A stretch of 51,418 nt of DNA from Chloroflexota bacterium (GTDB lineage Bacteria; Chloroflexota; Anaerolineae; Aggregatilineales; Phototrophicaceae): positions 1 through 51,418 of the forward strand of contig VXNO01000091.1 in NCBI GenBank assembly GCA_009840575.1, in the 5' to 3' direction. Positions 33,439 through 41,240 of this stretch are shown here, piece by piece. The notes beneath the pieces are model-generated. The model worked only from the letters and a program-made list of their open reading frames with translations. It was not told where the DNA came from and did not search any database. Numbering within the stretch: the first letter of the stretch is position 1; every line of letters begins with the position of its first letter. A program made the translations under genes and the position numbers.

Positions 33439-34527
33439 ATGAACCTCATTGATCTGGAGATTTTGATCCCTGCGTCGCCAGAGTTTATCTGGCGCTTCCT
33501 GGGCGATTTGCAGCAGATCCCCCGCTGGCAAAAAGGCGCGGAGACAATCACATTTTTATCGACGCAGCACGAAGGGCGCGGCACGCGTTGGCGGCAGAGC
33601 ATGAGCAGCGGTCCCGACCGCGTTGTCGAGGTGAGCGCCTGGTATGAAACTTTGGGCTACACCTACAAAGTGGTTGCTGGCGTGGCTTATGGCGAGAACC
33701 AGGGGCAGATCAAGCTACGCGAAGTGCCCGAAGGCACCTTGGTGCGCTGGACATTTCAATACGAGCCGGGCGGCGTGCTGGGCGGGCTGCGCAACGCTGT
33801 CGGGCTGAAAGGCAGCATCAGCAGCCAGATACAAGCCAGCCTGCGCAACCTGCATCAGCTAATCAGCCAGCAATCGGGCGGCATCTCCACGCATGAAGCC
33901 AAAGCGACCATGCAAGAAGCGCCCGATGCCAGCGCCCGCTCCAGCTATGAGCCGCGACACCCTTCATCCTATCAAGAATCACAGCGGGGCGACTCGTCCA
34001 CCGATGCCTTCAGCTTGGCTGGCGAAGAGAATCCCTTTGCCTTTGATTATGCTATGGTGCCTATCCCTGCTAGCGAAGATGGCGATACCAAGCCGAATCC
34101 GGTCGCGCTGGCGGGTTTGAGCAGCTTCAGCGACGAACTGCGACTGGAAGACGATACGCAGCCAATGGATGTGGCTGTGCCAATCCCCGATTCAAGGCCG
34201 ATCCCCGCGGATGATGCCCCGCGCGAGCCTGCGCCAGAAGCGCCGATGCCAGCGCAGCCGCCGCGCCGCAAAGATATCGATACCGCCAATATGAGTGTAT
34301 TCGAGGTCTTTGGCTTGCAGAAGCCCAGTAAGGCGATATTGGCAGCCGAGCCACCCGCGCAATCCAAAGATGATGATGACACGCCCAGCAGCGATGAAGG
34401 ACAGCCGCCAGCCACAGAGAACATCGCCGCCCCGCAACCGGAATCGGGATCCACAAGCAAATGGCGAGCCAATACTGGCGCGCGCCGAGCCGAACGTCGC
34501 CGCGCTATCCTGATGCGTTCGAAATAA
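33439..34527 (+). CDS. SRPBCC (START/Bet v 1-like) protein with long disordered tail
   Basis: 362 residues. The first 145 form an SRPBCC ligand-binding fold: EILIPASPEFIWRFLGDLQQ, PRWQKGAE, and a final helix with SSISSQIQASLRNLHQLI-like sequence. This group binds lipids or other hydrophobic ligands. Residues about 150-345 are rich in Ser, Pro, Asp and Glu and look disordered, and the end is basic (RRAERRRAILMRSK). The tail could bind membranes or nucleic acid, which is speculation. Upstream TATACT near 33417 may be a -10 element. Confidence 0.75.
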   Translation: MNLIDLEILIPASPEFIWRFLGDLQQIPRWQKGAETITFLSTQHEGRGTRWRQSMSSGPDRVVEVSAWYETLGYTYKVVAGVAYGENQGQIKLREVPEGTLVRWTFQYEPGGVLGGLRNAVGLKGSISSQIQASLRNLHQLISQQSGGISTHEAKATMQEAPDASARSSYEPRHPSSYQESQRGDSSTDAFSLAGEENPFAFDYAMVPIPASEDGDTKPNPVALAGLSSFSDELRLEDDTQPMDVAVPIPDSRPIPADDAPREPAPEAPMPAQPPRRKDIDTANMSVFEVFGLQKPSKAILAAEPPAQSKDDDDTPSSDEGQPPATENIAAPQPESGSTSKWRANTGARRAERRRAILMRSK

Positions 34528-34536
34528 GCTCAGCCT

Positions 34537-34568
34537 CAAAAGAAAAGCGCCCGCAAGGAGCAGGCGCT
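34537..34568 (-). terminator. intrinsic terminator after tRNA-His
   Basis: On the minus strand AGCGCCTGC, a TCCTT loop and GCGGGCGCT form a nine-base-pair stem (34568-34546) followed by TTTTCTTTT (34545-34537). It is five bases beyond the tRNA and would end the whole suf-methyltransferase-tRNA transcript. It is not a terminator on the plus strand, where no T-run follows. Confidence 0.85.
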
Positions 34569-34572
34569 GCCG

Positions 34573-34645
34573 GGTGGATGAAGGGACTTGAACCCTCAAC
34601 CGCCTGAACCACAATCAGGTGCTCTGCCGTTGAGCTACATCCACC
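34573..34645 (-). tRNA. tRNA-His (GTG)
   Basis: The minus strand folds into a full cloverleaf. Acceptor GTGGATG (34644-34638) pairs with CATCCAC (34580-34574). The anticodon arm is CCTGA, TTGTGGT, TCAGG with anticodon GTG, and the T arm is GAGGG, TTCAAGT, CCCTT. An extra G at position -1 (34645) opposite discriminator C73 (34573) is the histidine identity element. CCA is not encoded. It begins 15 bases after the methyltransferase stop. Confidence 0.97.
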
Positions 34646-34660
34646 ATATACATAAACAGG

Positions 34661-35338
34661 CTAACAGCTTTGCGCCGCAAAATCCAGTGTGGGCTTGGGC
34701 GGTTTTGTCAAAATGATCAATTGCGCCGTACTATCCGCCAGTTGGACAACAGGGGCTTCTACCAGCAGACCCGCTTCGCCGAAGTAGCTGCGCAAGTCGC
34801 GGTCGTCAGGGAGGGGTTTGGACTGCCCAGTCGCGCGATACAAGAGCGCTATCAAACTGCGCCGCGGACCGCGCCCATGCAATTCTCCCGCCACTACGAT
34901 GCAAGCGGGAGCGCCAGGCTGCAAGACGCGCTGCAACTCATTGAGCGTCTGGGGATGAAAGATGAAGGCGGTGGGAAAGGTGCAGACAACCGTCGCTAGC
35001 GACTCGTCGGGCAGCGGCAAGCGGGTGGCATCGCCACGAACGAGGTTGTCACCAAGCCCCATACGCCGCAGCTTTTTCTGCGCTAGCCTGTTCATGCGCG
35101 GCGATAAATCCAGCGCCAGCGTGTGATAGCCCGCCTCTTGCAGGTCGATTTGCAGGTCGCCGGTGCCATGCGCCAGCTCCAGGGCTAGGCCGGCCTCGGG
35201 CGGCGGCAGGAATCGCATCGCGCTGCGCTGCCAAGCCCGCCAGCGCCCCAGCGAAACCGCCCAACTGACACGGTCGTAAGTGAAAGCGCATTGGTTGTAG
35301 AGCAAATGGAAGCCGACGCGCCAAAGCCTGGTCAGCAT
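34661..35338 (-). CDS. class I SAM-dependent methyltransferase
   Basis: 225 residues. The SAM-binding motif I is LALELAHGTGDLQIDLQEAG, followed by the acidic motif II in LALDLSPRMNRLA, motif post-I VRGDATRLPLPDESLATVVC and a substrate-side segment. This is the UbiE/Methyltransf_11 type that acts on small molecules or quinones, but the substrate cannot be told. The N-terminal region (YNQCAFTYDRVSWAVSLGRW) is typical of membrane-associated members. The start overlaps the GDPD stop by seven bases. It is the last protein gene of the suf transcript. Confidence 0.88.
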   Translation of the reverse strand: MLTRLWRVGFHLLYNQCAFTYDRVSWAVSLGRWRAWQRSAMRFLPPPEAGLALELAHGTGDLQIDLQEAGYHTLALDLSPRMNRLAQKKLRRMGLGDNLVRGDATRLPLPDESLATVVCTFPTAFIFHPQTLNELQRVLQPGAPACIVVAGELHGRGPRRSLIALLYRATGQSKPLPDDRDLRSYFGEAGLLVEAPVVQLADSTAQLIILTKPPKPTLDFAAQSC

Positions 35339-36093
35339 GAAGCCAGCGCAGCCAGGATCGCCACGGGCTGATCGGTGATGATGCCGTTGACGCCCAGCTT
35401 CTTTAACTGGCAAGCGCGGGCGGAGTCGTTGACCGTCCAGGCGTTGACCATGAAGCCTGATTCACGCGCGCGGCGCATCAGCTCACTATCGATAGACGCA
35501 TGCCAGGGATGCAGGGCGGCGTACATTTGCTGATTGCGCTTTGCGTCTAGCCACGCGCTGTCAACAAAGGGGCACAGGAAACCCAGCGGCACATCCAGCA
35601 GAGGGCGCAGGCGACGCAAAATACCGGCATCAAAGGATGAGACCAACACGCGCGCTTCCATCTGGCGCTGGGCAATGCAGGCAGCGAGCGCATGTTCAAT
35701 GCCCGGCACCGCGGATTTGATCTCCACATTCACAAACAGCCGGCGACCGACTGCGGCAAAGACTTCGTCTAATGTGGGGATGCGCTCGCCAGCGAATTCC
35801 GGCGCAAACCAACTCCCGGCATCCAGTTCTTTGAGTTGCGCCAGGCTCACCTCCGCCACTGCGCCGCTGCCGTTGGTAGTAGCGTCGACAGTCGCGTTAT
35901 GGATCACCGCCAGTTGCTGATCGCGAGTCAGATGCACATCCAGTTCAATGCCGTGAGCGCCGTGCTGCGCCGCCAGCTCAAATGCCGCCAAGGTGTTTTC
36001 TGGCGCGTCGGCAGATGCGCCACGATGTCCAAATACCAGTGGCGCGTTCGCCGTCAATGCGTCAAGCAAATTGTCAGCCAAGATGGTTCTCAC
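35332..36093 (-). CDS. glycerophosphodiester phosphodiesterase
   Basis: 253 residues from a GTG start. The GDPD active site is clear: FGHRGASADAPENTLAAF (catalytic His and Arg, then Glu), GIELDVHLTRDQQLAVIHN (metal ligands and second catalytic His), VNVEIKS and the C-terminal VNAWTVND and GVNGIITDQP. Cytoplasmic form without signal peptide; releases glycerol-3-phosphate from phospholipid head groups. The GTG overlaps the Rieske stop (TAGTG), so it is translationally coupled to the suf operon even though its function is unrelated. Confidence 0.93.
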   Translation of the reverse strand: MRTILADNLLDALTANAPLVFGHRGASADAPENTLAAFELAAQHGAHGIELDVHLTRDQQLAVIHNATVDATTNGSGAVAEVSLAQLKELDAGSWFAPEFAGERIPTLDEVFAAVGRRLFVNVEIKSAVPGIEHALAACIAQRQMEARVLVSSFDAGILRRLRPLLDVPLGFLCPFVDSAWLDAKRNQQMYAALHPWHASIDSELMRRARESGFMVNAWTVNDSARACQLKKLGVNGIITDQPVAILAALASC

Positions 36094-36419
36094 TAGGTAA
36101 GTACCTCGATTTTACCCGCGTGGATGCGCGTTTCATACCAAGGCACAGCAATTTCGGCGGGACTGCGCGTGGCTTTCCCGCTGCGAATATCGAAGCGGCC
36201 GCCATGCCGCGGGCATTCGATTTCGTAGCCGACGAGTTTGCTGGGCTGGTCGGCGCGGTCGAAAGCGAGTTCATTGCCATCGTGCGTACACAGGTCTTCA
36301 ATGGCATAGATCTTTTCGCTGACATTGAACACGGCGATCCAGCGATTGTCGACGCCGAATACCTCGCGTTGTCCCGGCGCGATTTCACTGGCTGCGCACA
36401 GCGCTACCCATTTCTTCAT
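36093..36419 (-). CDS. Rieske-type [2Fe-2S] ferredoxin (non-haem)
   Basis: 108 residues. The cluster motif is complete: C-T-H (DLCTHDG) and C-x-x-H (ECPRHGGRFD), the [2Fe-2S] ligands in Rieske ferredoxins of the NirD/BphF type. Such genes are often linked to suf operons and are used for electron transfer or as cluster acceptors. The ATG overlaps the sufU stop by four bases (ATGA). It has no membrane anchor. Confidence 0.92.
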   Translation of the reverse strand: MKKWVALCAASEIAPGQREVFGVDNRWIAVFNVSEKIYAIEDLCTHDGNELAFDRADQPSKLVGYEIECPRHGGRFDIRSGKATRSPAEIAVPWYETRIHAGKIEVLT

Positions 36420-36823
36420 GCGGAGTCCTCAATCAGCGCCCATTCTTCATGTCCCTGCGTGCCTAGCGCGCCCACCGCCAGCACCTTCAGCGGCAGCAAG
36501 GCGCATTTGACGCGATTGATGCTCAGGGGCAAGGCAATCGCGTCCAGCAGCAGTTGTTTGTCGATGCGGCGCGCCTCCTCCAGCGGCATGCCCAGCAATT
36601 CTTCGCCGAACATGGAGGCGGAAGCCAGGCTGATAGCGCAGCCTTCGCCATCCCAGCCGACCGCGCTGATGCAGCCCGCCTCATCCAGCGTCAATGTCAA
36701 GCGCAGCCTATCGCCACACAGCGGGTTGCATTCTTCGTGGTCGAAGTCGTTTGGCTGCAGCAGCCCCCAGTTGCGCTGGTTGCGGGCGTGGTCGAGGATG
36801 AGTTCACGAGCCAGATCGTCCAC
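36416..36823 (-). CDS. sufU: sulfur-transfer protein SufU
   Basis: 135 residues, SufU-like rather than IscU. The zinc/sulfur ligands are present: C-G-D in NPLCGDRL, C in GEGCAISLASASM and C in RVKCALLPLKVL. Start MDDLARELILDHARNQRNWG is family-like. In Gram-positive-type SUF systems SufU takes sulfur from SufS to SufBCD. No sufS lies in this operon; the cysteine desulfurase at 13933-15159 may fill the role, or another copy lies elsewhere. Confidence 0.93.
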   Translation of the reverse strand: MDDLARELILDHARNQRNWGLLQPNDFDHEECNPLCGDRLRLTLTLDEAGCISAVGWDGEGCAISLASASMFGEELLGMPLEEARRIDKQLLLDAIALPLSINRVKCALLPLKVLAVGALGTQGHEEWALIEDSA

Positions 36824-36828
36824 AGCGC

Positions 36829-38163
36829 TCAGCCGATGATTTTGGCTTCGATCTCGTCCATCAGTCGTTGGCGGACGCGCTCAAAAGGCACGCGCTGCAG
36901 CAGCTCGTCGAAGAAGCCTTCGATGATCATCAGCTGAGCTTGCGGGCGGGAGATACCGCGGCTCATCAGGTAATAGATGGGTTCTTCTTCCAGGGTGCCA
37001 AAGGTGGCGGCATGCGAACAAGCCACGTCATCGGCTTCGATCTCCAAGCCCGGGATGCTGTCCATGCGCGCGCTGTCGCTGAGCATCAAGTTGCGGCAGA
37101 CCTGGTAGCCATCGATGCGCTGCATCTGCGGCAGGGATTTGATCATGCCTTGCCACAAGGTGCGAGCATTATCACGCGCCGCGCCTTTGAAGAGCAAATC
37201 GGTGTTGGTCAGCGGCGCATTGTGATTCTGCTGTGTATCCAGGTCGAAGAATTGGTCACGGTCGGCGAAGAAGAAGCCGCTTACGCGCGCATTCGCCCCC
37301 GCGCCCACAGCGTCGACTTCGATGAAGGCTTTGGTCAGGCGGCTGCCCATGACGCCATTCACCCAGTCCAACTGGGCATCGCGCCCGACAATGCCGCGCT
37401 GGTGGCTGAACTCAAAGGTCTGTCGGTTCCAATCTTGCAGGGACACATAGCGCAAATTGCCAGCAGCGCCGACGATGAGTTCGGTCGCGCCGATGTAGGC
37501 GGATTGCCGCGCTTGCTGCGCCGATGCGTATTCGACTTGCATGGTGGCTTGGGCGTTGTCTTCCAGCACGACCAGGACATGCCCCAGCGCCGCGCCGGGC
37601 TTGGTGTTGTAGCAGACGACTTGCAGCGGCAGCTCGGCGGCGATGTTGCGCGGCACATGCACAAAGACGCCATAATCCCAAAGCGCCGCGTGCAATGCCG
37701 CAAACTTGCCATCGCCCGGCCGCACCGCCCGCGTCATCAGGTGCTGCTTGACTAGCCCCTCGTGTTGCCTAATCGCGCTGCGCAAATCCGTGAAGACCAC
37801 GCCCTGCCGCGCCAAAGCCTCCGCCAGTTGATAATGCACGACCACCCCATCGACAAAGACCAGCAAGCCGCCTTGTTCAGCGCCGGCCAGCGGCTCGAGA
37901 TTTTTGGCGGGCACGGCAGCGGCGGTCGCTCCATTGGCGGGCAGGATGCGCTCGGCTTCATCCCAGCGAATGTGCCGATAGTCTGTGCGCCGCCACTCTT
38001 CTTCCAGGTAGGGCATGGGCGTGGCTGCGTAAGTCTGCCATGCGTCCAGCCGCCGTTCGCGCAGCCAAGCCGGCTCCTCATGCGCGCTGCTGAGCGCCTC
38101 GACTTGCGCGCGCGAAAAATCTGGCGCTTGGGGCGTGGACGAACGTCTGCGTACAACTGCCAC
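36829..38163 (-). CDS. sufD: Fe-S cluster assembly protein SufD
   Basis: 444 residues from a GTG start with AGGAG seven bases upstream. Right-handed parallel beta-helix partner of SufB. ALHAALWDYGVFVHVP, AYIGATELIVGAAG, FFFADRDQFFDLDTQQNHNAP and the C-terminal ACSHAATFGTLEEEPIYYLMSRGI, with its conserved histidine, are typical. SufBCD builds [4Fe-4S] and [2Fe-2S] clusters. It lies 33 bases after sufB and five before sufU. Confidence 0.96.
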   Translation of the reverse strand: MAVVRRRSSTPQAPDFSRAQVEALSSAHEEPAWLRERRLDAWQTYAATPMPYLEEEWRRTDYRHIRWDEAERILPANGATAAAVPAKNLEPLAGAEQGGLLVFVDGVVVHYQLAEALARQGVVFTDLRSAIRQHEGLVKQHLMTRAVRPGDGKFAALHAALWDYGVFVHVPRNIAAELPLQVVCYNTKPGAALGHVLVVLEDNAQATMQVEYASAQQARQSAYIGATELIVGAAGNLRYVSLQDWNRQTFEFSHQRGIVGRDAQLDWVNGVMGSRLTKAFIEVDAVGAGANARVSGFFFADRDQFFDLDTQQNHNAPLTNTDLLFKGAARDNARTLWQGMIKSLPQMQRIDGYQVCRNLMLSDSARMDSIPGLEIEADDVACSHAATFGTLEEEPIYYLMSRGISRPQAQLMIIEGFFDELLQRVPFERVRQRLMDEIEAKIIG

Positions 38164-38196
38164 TGCTGTTCTCCTGTGTTTGCTGATGCTTGTGAA

Positions 38197-39645
38197 CTAG
38201 CCGATTGAGCCTTCGAGCTGGATTTGGATCAAACGATTCATTTCCAGCGCGTATTCCATGGGCAATTCCTTGACCAGCGGCTCGAGGAAGCCATTGACGA
38301 TCATGGCATTGGCTTCGTCTTCGCCGAGTCCACGGCTCATCAGATAGAAAAGTTGGTCTTCGCCGACCTTGCTGACTGAGGCTTCGTGCCCCATGGTGAC
38401 ATCTTTGGCGTCGATTTCGATGGTGGGATAGGTATCCGAGCGGCTGAAATCGTCCAGCAGCAGGGCATCACAAACGACATTGCTTTTGCTGCTGCGCGCG
38501 GCTTCGTCGATTTTCAGCAGCCCGCGATAGCTGGCGCGGCCGCCGTCTTTGCTGATGGATTTGCTGATGATTTGGCTGGTGGTATTGGGCGCGAGGTGGG
38601 TGATCTTTGCGCCGGCGTCCTGGTGCTGCCCGTTGCCGGCAAAGGCGATCGAGAGCACTTCGCCATGCGCGCGATCGCCCCGCAGGATCACCGCCGGGTA
38701 TTTCATCGTCAGGCGGCTGCCCAGGTTGCCATCAACCCATTCCATGGTGGCGTCTTCTTCAGCCACGGCGCGCTTGGTAACCAGGTTGTAAACATTGTTC
38801 GACCAGTTCTGAATGGTGGTATAGCGGCAGCGCCCGCCTTTCTTGACGATGATCTCGACGACGGCGCTGTGCAGGCTGTCGCTGCTGTAGATGGGCGCGG
38901 TGCAGCCTTCGACATAATGCACATACGCGCCTTCGTCCACGATGATGAGGGTGCGCTCAAATTGCCCCATATTCTGCGTATTGATGCGGAAGTAGGCTTG
39001 CAGCGGCATCTCCACCTGGACGCCGGGCGGGACATAAATGAAGCTGCCGCCCGACCACACCGCCGTATTCAAGGCGGCGAACTTGTTGTCGTTGGAAGGG
39101 ATGACGGTACCAAAATACTCCTGGACGATGTCCGGGTATTCGCGTAAGCCTGTGTCCATATCCAGGAATATGACGCCCTGTTCTTCCAGGTTTTCCTGGA
39201 TTTTGTGGTAGACGGATTCGCTGTCGTACTGCGCGCTGACGCCATGCAGGAACTTCTGCTCGGCTTCGGGGATGCCTAGCTTGTCAAAAGTTTCTTTGAT
39301 CTCAGCGGGGACTTCGTCCCAATCTTGCTCGGTTTTGTCGGTGGCGCGGACATAGTAGTAGATGTCGTCATAGTCGATCTGGTTAAGATCGCCACCCCAT
39401 TGCGGCGTCGGCTTGTCCATGAAGATATGGTAAGCCTCGACGCGCCGCTCAGTCATCCACCGCGGTTCGTCTTTCATCGCGCTGATCTGCCGCACGATAT
39501 CTTCGTTGACGCCCTTCTGGCTCTTGAATGCGTAGTCGACATCGTCATCGGAGAAGCCGTATTTCTCCGCATAGCTCAAGCCGACTTCTTTGAGCGCCTC
39601 TTCTTCCTGCGTTAGCTGTTTTTCGCTCTGGACTACATCAAACAT
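38197..39645 (-). CDS. sufB: Fe-S cluster assembly protein SufB
   Basis: 482 residues. Scaffold subunit of SufBCD, with [52 protein letters not shown] and the cluster/sulfur-site segment [15 protein letters not shown], then [27 protein letters not shown] six bases before the ATG at 39645 decides the start over the TTG at 39666. Thirteen bases at the 5' end overlap the micro-ORF at 39633-39815. Confidence 0.97.
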   Translation of the reverse strand: MFDVVQSEKQLTQEEEALKEVGLSYAEKYGFSDDDVDYAFKSQKGVNEDIVRQISAMKDEPRWMTERRVEAYHIFMDKPTPQWGGDLNQIDYDDIYYYVRATDKTEQDWDEVPAEIKETFDKLGIPEAEQKFLHGVSAQYDSESVYHKIQENLEEQGVIFLDMDTGLREYPDIVQEYFGTVIPSNDNKFAALNTAVWSGGSFIYVPPGVQVEMPLQAYFRINTQNMGQFERTLIIVDEGAYVHYVEGCTAPIYSSDSLHSAVVEIIVKKGGRCRYTTIQNWSNNVYNLVTKRAVAEEDATMEWVDGNLGSRLTMKYPAVILRGDRAHGEVLSIAFAGNGQHQDAGAKITHLAPNTTSQIISKSISKDGGRASYRGLLKIDEAARSSKSNVVCDALLLDDFSRSDTYPTIEIDAKDVTMGHEASVSKVGEDQLFYLMSRGLGEDEANAMIVNGFLEPLVKELPMEYALEMNRLIQIQLEGSIG

Positions 39646-39815
39646 GTCAATCTCCCTTGCAGGCAAATCGTCACTGCATTAGGTGGACGAGTAGCGCGGC
39701 CATTGCCAGTTGCGCGCTTATATAGAAAGCCGATGACCGCGAGCTGGCTGGCAGCCATCCATTTGATGAGCCGCGTTTCCAACTGCGCCAGGTTGGGCTT
39801 GGTTGCAGCTTCCAT
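39633..39815 (-). CDS. 60-residue micro-protein between sufC and sufB
   Basis: Its ATG overlaps the last base of the sufC stop (TAATG) and its end overlaps the sufB start, so it is placed for coupled translation. It starts [20 protein letters not shown], then a hydrophobic stretch ([12 protein letters not shown]) and a poorly structured basic C-terminus. The ETRLIKWM...IGFLY part resembles the end of DUF1640-like coiled-coil membrane proteins. It may be a degraded remnant or a real small protein; no other suf operon I know has one here. Confidence 0.5.
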   Translation of the reverse strand: MEAATKPNLAQLETRLIKWMAASQLAVIGFLYKRATGNGRATRPPNAVTICLQGRLTCLM

Positions 39816-40606
39816 TAGGCTGTCGCTGGCTCCTGGGCGTCATGTTGCTGGCGGATCCACTCGTAGCCTTTTTCTTCCAGCGTCAATGCCAACTCGGGTC
39901 CCCCACTTTGTACGATGCGCCCATTGAACATCACATGCACGCGATCGGGCTTGATGTAATCGAGCATACGTTGATAGTGGGTGATGACCAGCGCGCCCAT
40001 GTCGGGTCCCGTCAGCGAGTTGACGCCATCGGCAACGATGCGCAGGGCATCGATATCCAGCCCGGAGTCAGTCTCGTCCAGCACGGCGATGCGCGGCTCC
40101 AGCACCGCCATTTGCAAGACTTCAGCCCGTTTCTTCTCGCCGCCGCTGAAGCCTTCGTTGAGGTAGCGCCCGGCGAAGGCATGGTCGATGTGCAGCTGCG
40201 ACATCTTTTGGCGCATCATGCGGGCGAAACGCGGGATGGGGATGCCTTTGCTTTCGGGGTCGTCGGCTTTCATGCGCGCGTTGATGGCATGGCGCAGGAA
40301 GTTGCCCAAAGTTACGCCGGGGATGGCCACAGGATACTGGAATGCCAAGAATAATCCCGCTCGGCTGCGTTCGTCCGGCTCCATTTCCAGCACATCCTCG
40401 CCATCCAGCAGCACCTCGCCGGCGGTAACTTCGTAGGCGGGGTTGCCCATCAGCACATTCGCCAAAGTGCTCTTGCCTGACCCATTGGGGCCCATCAGCG
40501 CGTGAATCTCGCCTTGCCGTACAAGCAGGTCGACCCCGCGCAGGATCGGGCTGTCATCGCCATCCACGCAGGCATGCAGGTCGCGTATCTCCAGTGTTAC
40601 ACCCAT
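39815..40606 (-). CDS. sufC: Fe-S cluster assembly ATPase SufC
   Basis: 263 residues. ABC-type ATPase that drives SufBCD. Walker A is GPNGSGKST, the Q-loop is in FLAFQYPVAIPG, the signature is NEGFSGGEKKR, Walker B AVLDETDSGLD, and the switch histidine lies in LVITHYQRML. Start MGVTLEIRDLHA is normal for the family. It is the first gene of the suf operon; a promoter with strong boxes lies at 40682-40710. Confidence 0.97.
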   Translation of the reverse strand: MGVTLEIRDLHACVDGDDSPILRGVDLLVRQGEIHALMGPNGSGKSTLANVLMGNPAYEVTAGEVLLDGEDVLEMEPDERSRAGLFLAFQYPVAIPGVTLGNFLRHAINARMKADDPESKGIPIPRFARMMRQKMSQLHIDHAFAGRYLNEGFSGGEKKRAEVLQMAVLEPRIAVLDETDSGLDIDALRIVADGVNSLTGPDMGALVITHYQRMLDYIKPDRVHVMFNGRIVQSGGPELALTLEEKGYEWIRQQHDAQEPATA

Positions 40607-40641
40607 TCGCGGCAGTTCTCCTCTCGCAGGGGGGATTTAAT

Positions 40642-40673
40642 GTCGGTTAAATTGACTTTGCAACCGACTGCAA
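40642..40673. promoter_or_regulatory. overlapping inverted repeats at the suf start site, candidate operator
   Basis: GTCGGTT (40642-40648) and AACCGAC (40662-40668) are perfect inverted repeats 13 bases apart. A second perfect pair, TTGCA (40658-40662) and TGCAA (40669-40673), is six bases apart and shares the middle. They lie at about +2 to +33 of the predicted suf transcript, where a repressor would block the polymerase. The sequence does not match the known cyanobacterial SufR site CAAC-N6-GTTG. Confidence 0.45.
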
Positions 40674-40681
40674 TTCTATGC

Positions 40682-40710
40682 AGTGTAGCAGCGCGGCGCA
40701 GCCTTGTCAA
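40682..40710 (-). promoter_or_regulatory. suf operon promoter
   Basis: On the minus strand TTGACA (40710-40705), a 17-base spacer and TACACT (40687-40682): a perfect -35 and a good -10. Transcription would start near 40675 and give a leader of about 70 bases before sufC. Confidence 0.75.
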
Positions 40711-40790
40711 TATGCGGACGCGGCGCAAGCACAAGAAACCCGCCCTGCTACAATAGAAGCGCGTTAAAAGCGGCTTAGGGGGGATTGAAA

Positions 40791-40833
40791 CGGGCGAGTC
40801 ACCGCCTCGCCCCTACAGCAAGGCTCTGTGGTG
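40791..40833 (-). repeat. composite intergenic repeat, second copy
   Basis: On the minus strand CACCACAGAG (40833-40824) precedes the 26-base palindrome (40816-40791), which differs from the copy at 8717-8742 at two positions and has a perfect GGGCGAG/CTCGCCC stem. It lies between the divergent suf and SufT-like promoters, in a 333-base gap with no gene. Confidence 0.7.
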
Positions 40834-40873
40834 AAGAATTTGCCACGATTGCCCTGTCCCTCCCGAGCGCAAA

Positions 40874-40902
40874 TTGACAGGGCGGCGCGGCTGGTTTATG
40901 CT
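40874..40902 (+). promoter_or_regulatory. promoter of the SufT-like gene
   Basis: TTGACA (40874-40879), 17 bases, TATGCT (40897-40902). Start near 40909, 30 bases before the chosen ATG. Faces away from the suf promoter. Confidence 0.65.
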
Positions 40903-40939
40903 AAGCGCAATGTCGAAAGCGAGCCAAGGGGACGGGCTG

Positions 40940-41236
40940 ATGACAGACAAGCAAGCAGGACTGTACGAAGCGTTGCGCGCGGTGATCGACCCTGAGATTG
41001 GCATGAACATCATCGAGCTGGGCCTGGTGCGCGGCGTGGAGTTTGATGACGAGCGCGCCCATGTCAATATGATCATGACGACGCCCTTCTGCCCCTATGC
41101 CCCGCAACTGCTGGAGCAGACCCGCCGCACCGCGCAAGACTTCCTGGGCCTGCCTACAACGATTGAGATGGGCATGGAAATGTGGGACCCCAGCATGATG
41201 GAAGAAGGCGCAGCCAGCGACTGGGGACTGTTCTAG
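40940..41236 (+). CDS. MIP18/DUF59-family protein, SufT-like
   Basis: 98 residues. The DUF59 fold is clear: LYEALRAVIDPEIGMNIIELGLV (quoted in parts: IDPEIGMNI, ELGLVRGVE) and MTTPFCPYAPQLL with its reactive cysteine. Such proteins help mature Fe-S proteins; the divergent location from the suf operon fits. AGGGGAC at seven bases supports the ATG at 40940; the ATG at 40910 is an alternative with a poorer ribosome-binding site. Ends ASDWGLF. Confidence 0.88.
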   Translation: MTDKQAGLYEALRAVIDPEIGMNIIELGLVRGVEFDDERAHVNMIMTTPFCPYAPQLLEQTRRTAQDFLGLPTTIEMGMEMWDPSMMEEGAASDWGLF

Positions 41237-41240
41237 TCCG

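Noticed and set aside
34573-34645. tRNA pseudogene
   Set aside because: All stems pair, and the histidine-specific G-1:C73 pair is present; it looks fully functional.
39645-39666. sufB start at the upstream TTG
   Set aside because: GGGAG six bases before the ATG at 39645 fits better and the seven extra residues are not family-like.
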